DNA from: Diaporthe sp. PMI_573
Taxonomy: Eukaryota; Ascomycota; Sordariomycetes; Diaporthales; Diaporthaceae
Assembly (NCBI GenBank): GCA_021399435.1
Contig: JAJTUP010000073.1
Location: 62,001-126,000, forward strand
DNA length: 64,000 bases
Reading direction: 5' to 3'
The notes below the pieces were generated by a model. It worked only from the letters and a program-made list of their open reading frames with translations. It was not told the DNA's origin and did no database searches. Made by a program: the position numbers and the translations under genes. Shown here piece by piece: positions 1 through 9,710 of this stretch (the stretch's first letter is position 1; each line of letters starts with the position of its first letter).

Positions 1-440
1 TAAGCAACACTAGAAAACGACACAGATGAGCAAAAGAAATGGAACGATGATTCGCAAAAGTGCAGAGGATTCCTAGGACCGTTTTCAAGCGAACCGTGAA
101 GATGTCGATGGTAGATCAACACCGCTTTATTACGGCGACTATGAGGTTTTGGACTTGGTAGTCGAGACCTCGTGGACACGTTTGCCGGAAACCCGACATT
201 GCCTATCGCATTTCGCAGAACCGCTTTGATGGACACCGGGAGTGTCGAGTATCTTCTGGAATCGCTGCGAAATTCGATATTCTGAATGGGCAAAAGCAAC
301 ATAAAGCGTCATAAGAGAGTTCACAACAGCCTTCTAAGCATTGTCCTCAAGACGGTAGTAAAGTATCCGGTCAATTGACTGAAAGCACAGAGACCGATCA
401 ATTGCATCAACATGCGTCTGAGACGCGATCCACACCACAA
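1..440. other. left edge, no recognisable gene
   Basis: Short open frames exist on both strands, but none has a recognisable domain, a convincing start or an intron structure. I see no terminal repeats. A gene cut by the left window edge cannot be excluded. Confidence 0.4.
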
Positions 441-731
441 ATGGCACGTGCAGTCGAAGAACAGGTGAAACACAAAAAAACGGAGCCATCCGACCCACGA
501 AACCAACATTTGAAAAGAAAGGCAACACAGGAAATCGTAGGGAACGTAGCCAGAGAAGAAAGAGGACACAAAGCAAAGAAACCAAAGGTTAAGCACGGCG
601 GGCCAGATCGCAAAACGTATTCATTGCAGGGTCAAGCTGAAGCAGCCGGTGCGCCTAGGCGTCAGTTAAAGCGGAGCGGGACAAGAGGAAGCGAAGATGA
701 CACACCCGGAAGCAACGCCGAAGTAAAATAG
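441..731 (+). CDS. short basic low-complexity ORF, doubtful
   Basis: An ATG-started frame of 96 residues, rich in Lys, Arg, Glu and Gln, with basic clusters such as KRKATQE and HKAKKPKVKH that could act as nuclear-localisation signals. No domain is recognised. It faces the convergent Clr5 gene, whose stop codon lies about 50 bases away. Composition alone could produce such a frame, and hydrophobic frames overlap it on the other strand. It is listed because nothing else explains this stretch. It may be noncoding. Confidence 0.15.
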   Translation: MARAVEEQVKHKKTEPSDPRNQHLKRKATQEIVGNVAREERGHKAKKPKVKHGGPDRKTYSLQGQAEAAGAPRRQLKRSGTRGSEDDTPGSNAEVK

Positions 732-778
732 CATCATTATCTGTGGCGTCTAGGTAGTTGGGTAGGTTTCATATATTA

Positions 779-2674
779 CTACCCGGACGTTGACTGTGAA
801 GGATCCGCGATCTCGGTACATGTTTGAATGTAATGTCCGCTCTTCCCACATCCTCTACATGATCGTCGAGGCGCGCCGGCCATACGGCCAAGACTCTGTC
901 TCGGCCCCTCTGAACCAGGCACTCTTGCTGCGGCTTCGCTAAAACTACCACCTTCAACAAGCCTCGAAATTTCACGCATCTCCATGTCTAGTCTTCCCGC
1001 AATCGCCCATCCGCCGTTGCTCTCATAGAAATCCCTCTGCACCCGGACGTTGTCTAAAATACAACTGATCGCCTTCGGTCGGAGCTCAATTGGGTCGCTT
1101 AGTGGTGAAGATGTTTGGTGTCCCGACGATGCATTTGCCTCGTACAGAGCAAGGGCACTTCGCAACTCGACCCAGACGATTAAAGCTTCTGATGCCAACG
1201 GTAATGTACCTGCTAGCAGCCTAGTCGTCGTTGCCTGCAATGTGCTGTACACCTCTGTAGGCAAACCTGTATTGACAGCAACGTCTACTGTTTCGAGATA
1301 TACCTGTAATCCTATACTTGTAGCGACACTGCTCCCAGGATCTGTGGGGATAACCTGCCTTGCCTTTTTCAGCAGATCCAGGAGGCTTTCATGGCTGTCG
1401 TAGTGAGATATTTGGATAGCAACGTTCGCGGTAAGGGGGTAGTGTTGCGCCCAAATAACCGCGAGCTGATCAAAGAGCCAAAAGAGGATGCTCGAAGAAT
1501 CAAAGCTTCTTGCGGTCTCAAGTGCAGTCAGAATTATGTAGATGAGACATGTGATAGCGCCCGCTTTATCCGGGCTTGTCGCCTGAAGTGCATGGGACAG
1601 TCCATCCAGGCAAGCCTGCAGAAGAGGGGATTCTTCCTGTTGGTCCCATCCCTCAAGTAGGACGTGTGCAAGCCGGAATTTTATTACAAAGTCTAGCATA
1701 TGTACTTCCTGGATGGGCAATGCATGATCGCGTGATGGCCAACCATTTGAGGAACTGAAATAGTCTGGATCGGGATATAGAGACAGCAGAGGATTGTCGA
1801 ACGGCGTGGTTGTCGCAGAAGTCATAAGGGAACAAGTTGGGTTCCAAGACGAGAATAAAGACTCAAGTGTGTGTATGATGTGCTGAGGATTGGGAACTGC
1901 AACCCGCGGCAGTTGTCTTGACGGTTGGCGTCCGACATCAGTGGCTTGCTGGTCAGGTCGGCCGTGAGGTTGGCAGCCCCTGCGCCTTGCATTCTTACGA
2001 GTGCGCTTGAGGTCTGGCGATCCAAACACGGCTAAAAGGCGGTTGCGTTCTTTTGTCTCTAACTTGTTGAGGCCGGAAGAACCCCTGCTAACATACTTTC
2101 GGATCCGCTCGACATCTGGATGACTGGTAGTGGTGGGCTCTTGTGGGTATTCGCTAGAACACGTTTCATGTTGTCGTTGCCCTATTTCTTTCCGCTGTTC
2201 CTCTGATGGCAGACTGGCGATGTAATCTGCTGTCACGTTCTTATTGACACCCCAATCCTTGAATCGTGCTTTATACATCCTCTCGGTGGCGACGAAGTTG
2301 TGGTCGTGTTCCATGATCTCAAGGACCTCTTTGAGCGTCTTGTTTGTATATAGCTCAATTATCTTGTCTCGGTGCCGTTCCCAGCCTTCGGGGGTGGCAT
2401 AGCTCATACTGCGGACCTGCCTTTGTGTCGCATCAGGAGCTCTTGAAACCCCAGCGGTTGGGTCCCACGGAGGCTCTGGACTTGGTGTGTATACGGACGA
2501 TTGGGTGGGAGATTTGGAGCCAACTGGTCCGATTTCGTTACTTGAATCAGTTCTGGAGGAGTCCTTGCCAGCAGGCAAACCGATCATAGTGATTGTAGGG
2601 TTTGAAGTGCTTATAGTTTTGTCACCACTCCAGTCGCCATGTATTTCTGAACCAAAGCGTCCTGCGTTTGGCAT
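779..2674 (-). CDS. Clr5-domain protein with C-terminal CCHC zinc knuckle
   Basis: A single open frame of 631 residues. I start it at the first ATG; the frame stays open seven codons further upstream but without an ATG. Residues about 94-146 match the fungal Clr5 domain: a Trp-Glu-Arg-His start, an LY...TLKEV helix, an M...H.F.AT..MYK core and a final W..NKN. This domain is named after fission yeast Clr5 and is presumed to bind DNA. Residues 606-619 (CRGCGKSGHYIQTC) form a perfect CX2CX4HX4C zinc knuckle, as in retroviral Gag and RNA-binding proteins. The middle (about 270-570) is helical and resembles the TPR-like or transcription-factor-like region often found behind Clr5. A nuclear regulatory role is inferred. 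No frameshift or stop is seen, so the gene may be functional. Confidence 0.75.
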   Translation of the reverse strand: MPNAGRFGSEIHGDWSGDKTISTSNPTITMIGLPAGKDSSRTDSSNEIGPVGSKSPTQSSVYTPSPEPPWDPTAGVSRAPDATQRQVRSMSYATPEGWERHRDKIIELYTNKTLKEVLEIMEHDHNFVATERMYKARFKDWGVNKNVTADYIASLPSEEQRKEIGQRQHETCSSEYPQEPTTTSHPDVERIRKYVSRGSSGLNKLETKERNRLLAVFGSPDLKRTRKNARRRGCQPHGRPDQQATDVGRQPSRQLPRVAVPNPQHIIHTLESLFSSWNPTCSLMTSATTTPFDNPLLSLYPDPDYFSSSNGWPSRDHALPIQEVHMLDFVIKFRLAHVLLEGWDQQEESPLLQACLDGLSHALQATSPDKAGAITCLIYIILTALETARSFDSSSILFWLFDQLAVIWAQHYPLTANVAIQISHYDSHESLLDLLKKARQVIPTDPGSSVATSIGLQVYLETVDVAVNTGLPTEVYSTLQATTTRLLAGTLPLASEALIVWVELRSALALYEANASSGHQTSSPLSDPIELRPKAISCILDNVRVQRDFYESNGGWAIAGRLDMEMREISRLVEGGSFSEAAARVPGSEGPRQSLGRMAGAPRRSCRGCGKSGHYIQTCTEIADPSQSTSG

Positions 2675-5600
2675 GATAAGATGCGAAGGAGTCAAATCTT
2701 GGTATCAAGGCTTGTATTTCTTCAATGATACTCTGGTTTTCGGGAATTGAACATGTAATATTTACTTAGTATATTGAGTCCTCTGGCTAGGGAAGTTGAC
2801 AGTGGGCTTTATGTATTGTAATTTTGGCACTGTACCAAGATCCTGAACTGTGCTCACAAAAGTTGTTGGGCGTACTTTGCTGTACTTACTTGCGTACTTT
2901 TGTTTAACTTCCTTCCAGGAACTAGGGATGTAAGGAAATATGTGATGCAATGATAGTGTTGGGCATTGGCCCTCCTACACACCGACTGAGCTCCAATTCG
3001 CAAAGCAGTTGCACCTATAGGAATAAGGCTGTGTACATGTGACATATAAATACTACTAGATCGCTACATATCTTTAAACATAAGGTTGAGAACACATTGC
3101 ATATACTGTAATGTAGTAAAACATTAGGCCAAGTTTACTACTGGTTAATAAGCCCCTACATTAAGTCAATGGGGGACATGTCCAATGTGAAGCAAAGACT
3201 GGTATCTGATTCTCATTTTAGGCTCGAATTCAATGGTCACCTTCACATGACCAGGTCGAAATGCAAGTCATGCAGGAGGCGGCCTGGGCGGAGTCCACAT
3301 GCAGGGTACAAATCGGAAGGCCCACTGTCACAAAAAGACCAGGATTTCGAACATTAGTCCCACCCTCTCTGCTCTTCCACCCCCAATCTTTACAATGCTT
3401 AGTCGGTAAGGCATGTAAAGTAGACGTAAAATGAGTTCCACCATGGCTAACTCCAGGTGATCCTTGTTTTTGCTTGCCGGTTGGGATCTGACGCAATGTA
3501 TATGCATATTTTGCAGGCAATTGCCGCCGGCGTTCCATCCCACACGCCATTCATAGGCCGCTAATTTAAGCTCAGAGTAATTTGTCCTTTTGTTTTCATA
3601 CTATTCGAATTTCTGGTTGTGAGCCCGCAGGTCTAGAATAGAAGTCCACAACAGAAATAAACAGTACAGTACTTCCAAAATCCACGGTACTTATTTATGT
3701 GACGTGAACATTAAAATTATAATTAGAAGTACCCGCAATGCTAAGGTACGCAGTTGATGTCGCTGAAGGAAGTGAAGGATTTACTGTACTTTAATCTGCA
3801 CCGTATTGTAAAGATCAACTGGGTACTAATGATGCCTTCCGTTAGGAAGGTCTTTCTGGCGTTAACTTCTCATTAGCTCGTGATGATGTATAGCAACACC
3901 ATGTATGGAGTCAAATCGCAGCTGGCAAGGATCCTTAAATGGACGAATGGAGTTATCGTCACCTGACGGAAATCTCGCGAAGGATGAAAGCATCGAGTCT
4001 TTGATTCTGATACCGATACCGCGGTTGCTGACTGCTGCACTCCCACAGCTCTCACAATTGCCGCCTGTACATGATCGAGTGTATCACAGCCACCGGCGAA
4101 GTGCTCAATCCGGGCATTATTTTTAAGGGAAAAGACCTCCATCGGCAGTGGTTAATAAAGGAATTCAAGTGAACATTACCTGATGCTCATGGATCTATAA
4201 GAAAATTACCGAAATCTCTGGAAACGCCTATGATTGATTCTGACGAATTGTTTAATCTTTGGTCAGGCGATGCGTCACGTCTTTCCCACTCTCACGCAAT
4301 CGGATTTGATGAATAGAGTCAGACTATCGAAGGGTTCCCGCTAGCTGGCCCGCAAGACCTTCCTTCCTTAGGGTGAGAGAGATGCCGGGTCACCCGAAAA
4401 ACAACATCTCGTTGAAGAAGGTAAGACTCGATTCTGCGTCGGCGCTTTAGTTTTCCACACATAGATGAGCATACATGAGCTCTCCCGCCTCAGATAGCAG
4501 GTATTTAAGGCTTGATACAGATCATTAGCTGCCATTCCTCCATTCGCTGCTTACTGATTACCTAGCTGTCAGGGTATACCCTGTTGTCAATGCTATAGCA
4601 GGCCCTGTAATACAAGTAGCGGCGGCTGCGGTATAGAACAAGAGGGACATGAGTGAGGCCGACATTGTCATCTAGGTTATTGGCGAAGATCCCTTCCTCG
4701 GAAAGGAGGGAGATTGCGAGCTTAATATATATTGAGTGCGTGCGACTATTCTTATTTTCAAATACTAATCTATGGTATAAGGGTTCCTGAGATACGGGAA
4801 GCCGCGTCCCGCATCACAGGTCTCTTTTATTTTGAAAACTGTATTAAGGTAAACCCAAAACTTAAAATTAGAAATCATGTGTCCTCACTTTTAGATCCCT
4901 TTTTCAATTCTATTAACCCACTAAATATCGTATTGTACTGCACAATACAGTACATGCCTTAATGTCTAAATAATTAGCAGCGAGCCGGATTTAGCTGTTG
5001 GATTCCGTCGACAGAGTTTGTTCTAGAACTGTGATTAGAACTCCATTCCCGAAGAGACTTAGAAGCTCATCCGCTATGTAAAGACATGGTAGTTCAGTTC
5101 AGGCCCGAGTATGAATCCATAATAATGCTGCAGAAAAGTTAATGGTGCAGTAGAGGATAATGGGAGCTTGTCAAATTACACCCAAGGGCATTCCGATTCT
5201 AATTTAGTTCAATGGTGTAAAAATTTCGCATCCACGTTCCCAAGGAGTTTCAAGGCAAGCCCCCCATTCTATATGATACCCGATTATTCCATATAGAAAC
5301 GATGTCAGTAGAAATACCCTTCTGAAGTGCCCGTACCCCACCTCCTAACCTAAACTTACTCTTCTTACTTCAAAAACCGAAAAGCAATTAAAAGATTGAG
5401 GATACCTCTAATGCTTGAACAGAAACATCCGCCAAGGCAATACTTCATTTCATAGACATTTCGACTAGGTCGCGTAGGAAAAAGCTGTTAGCTAGAGGTT
5501 TGTCATTGCTACCCTACCCTTCGGGACAGCCAAATCTCCTCAGCAAACACGATAACTTTTACACTTGTTTGCATTCAATGGATAAGGTGAGGTAAGGTGG

Positions 5601-5708
5601 AGAGCCTTGAAGAGGTGGTAAAAAGACAGGGATAAATGATGTATTGTTTATGTACTGCTTAAAGTGAGGAGTAGAAGTGGGTATTATAAGGAACGCGGAT
5701 ATTCGCAC
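2675..5708. other. 3-kb AT-rich gene-free stretch
   Basis: Stops are frequent in all frames; the longest frames (about 100 residues) have no recognisable domain. The part nearest 2675 must hold the Clr5 promoter. Around 3834-3857 lies one arm of a 24-bp inverted repeat whose partner is at 7678-7701. AT-richness and dense stops would suit decayed, possibly RIP-mutated, transposon DNA, but no family can be recognised. Confidence 0.5.
3834..3857. repeat. left arm of 24-bp inverted repeat
   Basis: Begins GCCTTCCGTTAGG and ends GGTCTTTCT. It is the exact reverse complement of 7678-7701. The two arms are 3.8 kb apart and straddle the left end of the MULE-like block, so they are not its terminal repeats. 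They could mark another element or two copies of a short dispersed repeat. A looser relative (CCCGTTAGGAAAAGG) lies near 5836. Confidence 0.6.
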
Positions 5709-5748
5709 TACCTAAATCGGATGCCACACCACCTTTTCTGACTAAGCA
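5709..5748. repeat. left 40-bp terminal inverted repeat
   Basis: Starts TACCTAAATCGG and ends CTGACTAAGCA. Every base is mirrored at 9456-9495. Homology stops abruptly on the inner side. Confidence 0.85.
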
Positions 5749-6210
5749 CCGCTGCAGCCAATTAGAGGCCACCATTCAACCACACTTCACCACCCAACTG
5801 GGGAGCAGCCGCCGCGCCGGCTTGCTAGAAGGCCTCCCGTTAGGAAAAGGAGTGCTCTGCATCAGGACGCCTACAGGCAGAGAGGGCCATGCGATCGGAG
5901 GGAATGGCCATGCGTGCTCTCGTCCGTGGGATCCACTAATAGGGCCACAGCAATTTTACCTGTATTCAAGATATGTCTATATGTCTACCCGTCTTGAACA
6001 CATCATTACGATTCAATCAATCTCGACACGGGCCTCCTAAGTAGAGGCTCAGGCGAAAGCCTAAAATGTGATAACAATTCATCACCCGATCCTTAGGTAG
6101 GGATCAAGGAAGGCGACGCATCGTCTCCTCAAATACTTCTCACCACGTCATCTTGGCACAAGACATGTTTTCACATTCTACCTCCGATTGTGAACAGTTT
6201 AAACGTCAAA

Positions 6211-6966
6211 ATGACAACAGCACGCGTTCGGTTCGATTACCTCTGTTATCGTGTAGGCGTCAAGTTCGACGAGTCCTACGATATCCCCCATCGCATCGTC
6301 CGGGCAGGAGACGATTCAGACAAGGCGAAAGCCGAGGACAAATCGTTGTGGAATGCGGCGATGAATGCCATTATGGAGCATAGCGAGGTGACATGCCTCC
6401 AGCGTGCCAGTGCGGCCTCGTGTGCGTGTGGGTTACCAGCAACGGCCACCGAATACCTACCACCGATGCAGTTCCTTGATGCTCCGAAGCCTCACGTTGT
6501 GGCGATCGTGGATCTGTTCTGCGGGAACCTGAAATGTTGGACGCGGACACGGCAGAGCATGCTGCAAGTCATGTCGCGGAACCGCTCTCCAGATGGTGGC
6601 CTTCGTGGCCCGGACCCAGGACTCTTCGCAGAGCTTATGTCATGTAGAGTATGCAAGAAAAAGGAGGGGCTGAGGGAATGCGGGGCCTGTCACGTCGCGG
6701 GGTATTGTCGGAAAGAGCACCAAGAGGCGGACTGGCCAAACCACAAGGCAGAGTGTACGCCGTGGCCGACGCCGACATTCGGTGCAAGGTGCCCCTTGGA
6801 CGAGGCGGACGCTGACTCCGACAGCAAAGTGACCTACAGCGCCGTCTTCAATGTCGCGGGACCCGGAGAGCCGCCGTGGTTCAGGGAGATTAGTCGAGAG
6901 GAGGTCGTGAGACGTTTATTGATGGGAGCAGCTGGAATGGAAGACCTGGAAGTCGAGATGAAGTAA
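6211..6966 (+). CDS. MYND-type zinc-finger protein
   Basis: 251 residues from the first in-frame ATG. Residues 145-182 form a complete MYND finger: C145 and C148 (CRVC), C157 and C160 (CGAC), C166, H170, H178 and C182, including the usual DWPNHKAEC tail. MYND fingers bind proline-rich partners or accompany SET domains. No SET domain is present, and residues 1-140 match nothing I recognise. The frame has no stops and lies inside the 40-bp inverted-repeat block. It may be a host gene captured by a MULE, or a host gene between two repeat copies. The surrounding relics are broken but this frame is intact, which hints that it may still be expressed. Confidence 0.65.
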   Translation: MTTARVRFDYLCYRVGVKFDESYDIPHRIVRAGDDSDKAKAEDKSLWNAAMNAIMEHSEVTCLQRASAASCACGLPATATEYLPPMQFLDAPKPHVVAIVDLFCGNLKCWTRTRQSMLQVMSRNRSPDGGLRGPDPGLFAELMSCRVCKKKEGLRECGACHVAGYCRKEHQEADWPNHKAECTPWPTPTFGARCPLDEADADSDSKVTYSAVFNVAGPGEPPWFREISREEVVRRLLMGAAGMEDLEVEMK

Positions 6967-7046
6967 AATGAGTTAAAAAGCGAGCGCAGGTCCGCGCACA
7001 GATTGTTTCGAAGAAATTGTGAACTTCTCATAAAGTTTCCAACAAA

Positions 7047-7537
7047 GTGGGAAGCGGCATCCTTCTCCAATCGCAGGACACGGAGGGGCTCGCGTTCCCG
7101 CACATACCTCCGGGTACCCTCATGCTCGGGGCAGCCCGAGTAGGACCTTCTCTAGGGTCTTGTTCTGCGTCAGTGAGCGCAAAGCCCCGGCACGCATGGC
7201 AGCCCCGTACGCATCAGCCCCATCTTAAACTCCCGCTTGGCTGCGAGTCGCGGACAGACGTACTTGCCGTGCTTTTCTTTGTCAAGCTGCACCGTCTCTA
7301 TGGGAGAAAGGGACGAAGGGATACCCGAGCCTGGAGAAGTGTGACGTGCTTAGCTTGTATGTGCAATTGTCACGATGCAAGCGGTTGCGGGACATACGGC
7401 TTATACAGCCGATCCTAATGGAGCACTTCGAACAGGCGCGGATGTATCCGGAGCTCATAGAAGGGGTCGATCGATTAAAAGAGCTAGCAAGACAGACGGT
7501 TGAGCGGTTTGAGGCCAGGCATGGGAAGCAAGGTTAG
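7047..7537 (+). pseudogene. relic of PIF1/Helitron helicase C-terminus
   Basis: Translation of 7346-7537 gives LSLYVQLSRCKRLRDIRLI followed by a helical tail. This matches the YV.LSR C-terminal motif of PIF1-family helicases as found in Helitrons; the nearby Helitron helicase has the corresponding SAYVCLSRCKTLAGIQLL. Just upstream, in another frame, a GQTY fragment near 7254 may be the motif that normally precedes it. Walker motifs and most of the enzyme are absent. It lies 80 bases after the MYND gene and 340 bases before the MULE transposase remnant. Only the last 190 bases are well supported. Confidence 0.45.
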
Positions 7538-7581
7538 GAGGCAAACTCCGTTTTCGTTCCCACAAAAAAGGGAGAGCGGAC

Positions 7582-7640
7582 CCAATCAGAACCCATTTTA
7601 TTAGCCAATCAGAAGGCAGTTAACTTTGCAACCAATCAGA
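7582..7640. promoter_or_regulatory. three CCAATCAGA boxes
   Basis: The nonamer CCAATCAGA occurs at 7582, 7605 and 7632, spaced 23 and 27 bases apart, about 250-300 bases before the ATG of the MULE transposase remnant. CCAAT boxes bind the HAP/NF-Y complex in fungi. Three identical copies this close look like promoter elements of the transposase gene. Function is inferred from motif and position only. Confidence 0.4.
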
Positions 7641-7677
7641 GGGCAGGAACCCAGGGTGTCAGGGTCGGGTGCGAATA

Positions 7678-7701
7678 AGAAAGACCTTCCTAACGGAAGG
7701 C
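7678..7701. repeat. right arm of 24-bp inverted repeat
   Basis: Exact reverse complement of 3834-3857, located between the CCAAT boxes and the MULE transposase start. Confidence 0.6.
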
Positions 7702-7882
7702 ACACAGCGCGTTTTGCAGCCTCAATAACATTCCCTACCATCCCTCCTTTACCCACCAACTTCAACACCCGCGTATACCACCAACACATTGTCAAATCAA
7801 CTAAATACTTAGCAGAATCAGTCAATTCAGTATTGAAAACATACCCTAGCTAGTCAGATATCGTTCCTGTAGCGTTGCAGCG

Positions 7883-9293
7883 ATGGCTCTTGTCCCTGAC
7901 TATTCGGGGCTCGAGGCGCAATGGCAGGTGGATTGTCACAACTGGAACTCGAATATCACCGCCACAAATCACCGCCAGCCAGCACTTTCTAACCCTTCTC
8001 CGTTTCTGAAACTTTTCAATGATGGATATGATACCTACGACGACCTCAAGGCTGATTTAGACGTAGCCACGAAGTGTGCTGGCTGGCTGACACACATCCA
8101 AAGGTCGAAGGGCAACCAGAAGACGTTAATATGCAGCCGAGGCGCTAAGCGCCCATCGACAGCCGAAACAAGTAACGCCTCAACGATCAGAGCCGACTGT
8201 GGATGGCACGCAATTGCCCATACGACGAGGGCATCGTCAAATAAGTGGAAGCTGGTTATCAAAGAGCATAGACATACTCATCACGACCTCTTCAACCGAG
8301 CGAATGCACCGGAAAGTCGAGGTTTATTTAGGTCATGGGCTGGGCAACCTTCTCTATTTGGCCGAGGCAATCCACGAGACTATTAGCGATACTGCTAGTG
8401 AACTTCGTCACGAGGAAGCCCGTCAGAAGACCTCACTGCTTCAGAAGTTCAACGGGCAGAAATGGCTTGGAAGGCTTCCTCATCAGGTCTCGTGGGCAGC
8501 GCTGGAACTACTCGCGATGGGCCGGAAGAAGGCACTAAAAATGCTCAAGGATGAAGTCCCACGACGATGTGTGGCTTCTAGCTGTGCCTGCCCTATCTAC
8601 ACTCAATATGGCCTCATTTGTGCAAGCAGAATGGCTGATAAAGAGGAAGCAGGGCTTCCTCTAGTGAAGGCCGATATTCACGAAGTTTACTGGCTCAATC
8701 GCGACCTCTCGCTCGAAAACCCGCTCCTTATGGTCCTCTCGCCAAAGAAGGTCACGGCGACGAAGGGACGACCTCGTGAGACGGCTACATTTGCTACTGA
8801 CGAAGAAGGCATCTTCGGAAGCAGTAGCAGCCGTGGGAAGGATGTGATAGGCAAGAAGACAACGTCAACTACAACTTCTTTAGGTAGCAAGGCGGGCGAC
8901 AAAACGAGGGCGACGACGGCTTCAGTGCAGAGGATAAACTCAGCATTCGAGCACAATGATACGACCCTCCAGTCTCTGGATGAAGAGGACATCCGTAGCA
9001 GCGTTGCCCAGCGAGTGACCGTCCGGCGAGACCAGCAGCTGGCGGCAGGGCTCACGAGGCAAAGGAAGCGAAGAGAAGCGCCGGCTTCGTCGGCGCCGGC
9101 GGCGATACCCTCAAACACGGGGCCGACGGCTAAAAAGCAGCGGAAGACCGTCAACCAGCTGCCCACCATAGACCTAACGGCTGACGATAGTGACGGCGGT
9201 GGCGTTCGTAAAGAAACGCAAGACGAAATCGTCGCCGTGGCGCCCACGCCTACGTGGGGCGACGACGATGTCTGGGCCGACGACGTGGCTTAG
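7883..9293 (+). pseudogene. Hop-like MULE transposase, catalytic core deleted
   Basis: From the ATG at 7883, frame 2 encodes a FAR1/WRKY-GCM1-like DNA-binding region of about 140 residues: the cysteines of ICSRG and ADCGW followed by HRHTHHD. Near 8330 the reading frame shifts and the remaining 310 residues, to 9293, look like a MULE C-terminus. They include the helix after the catalytic domain, a SWIM-like CACP...GLICA cluster and a long basic, Ser/Thr-rich tail ending in acidic DDDVWADDVA. The DDE catalytic domain of about 250 residues normally between these parts is absent, so an internal deletion with a frameshift is likely. The product, if made, might still bind element ends. Confidence 0.6.
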
Positions 9294-9455
9294 TTGGGTA
9301 CGAAAACACCATCAGAAAAGCGATATAGCGTTTATTTGGTGCCGACGTTGGCTTCAGAACCGTGTGTGTGATGTAGCATAGCAGTCAGTGTAGTCACATT
9401 AATTTTTTGTATGGCGCGCCCATAGTAAAAAAAAGCGTTGGGTCACGTAGCCGAA

Positions 9456-9495
9456 TGCTTAGTCAGAAAAGGTGGTGTGGCATCCGATTTAGGTA
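9456..9495. repeat. right 40-bp terminal inverted repeat
   Basis: Perfect reverse complement of 5709-5748. Its terminal TA (9494-9495) is also the target dinucleotide of the adjoining pogo insertion. Confidence 0.85.
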
Positions 9496-9529
9496 CCGTA
9501 TTAACTTGGAAAATTGAGAATTGCGCTAG
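9496..9529. repeat. pogo left terminal inverted repeat
   Basis: 34 bp from CCGTATT to GCGCTAG, identical to the reverse complement of 11495-11528. Confidence 0.9.
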
Positions 9530-9710
9530 CAGACCCCCCGGCCCTTTCTAACGGCAACAGGCCTAACGTGCCACCAAAACCAGTCTAACGCCTCGCCAAG
9601 GCTGCGCTACTCTATCCCCATGTATTTCCGAGCCCCTATTGCTTTCGCCCAGGCAGAACTGACTTTTGAAGCTATTCGAACTCCCTACTGCACAATGGCG
9701 ACAACATACA

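Larger units (their letters stand above)
5709..9495 (+). mobile_element. MULE-like (Hop-type) element carrying a MYND gene
   Basis: A 3.79-kb block bounded by perfect 40-bp inverted repeats (5709-5748 and 9456-9495). Inside, in order, are a MYND-finger gene, a relic of a PIF1/Helitron-type helicase C-terminus, three CCAAT-type boxes and a transposase-like gene with a FAR1-like N-terminus and a SWIM-like C-terminus. Fungal Mutator-like elements such as Hop have this transposase layout and long terminal repeats, so I assign the repeats to a MULE. The catalytic core is missing, so the copy should not move by itself. I see no 8-10-bp target duplication; the right flank is disturbed by a pogo insertion at the last TA. 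Confidence 0.6.

Noticed and set aside
7883..8386. First half of the MULE gene as a complete small DNA-binding protein
   Set aside because: The last 20 residues are out-of-frame reading of the C-terminal part; a deletion plus frameshift explains it better.
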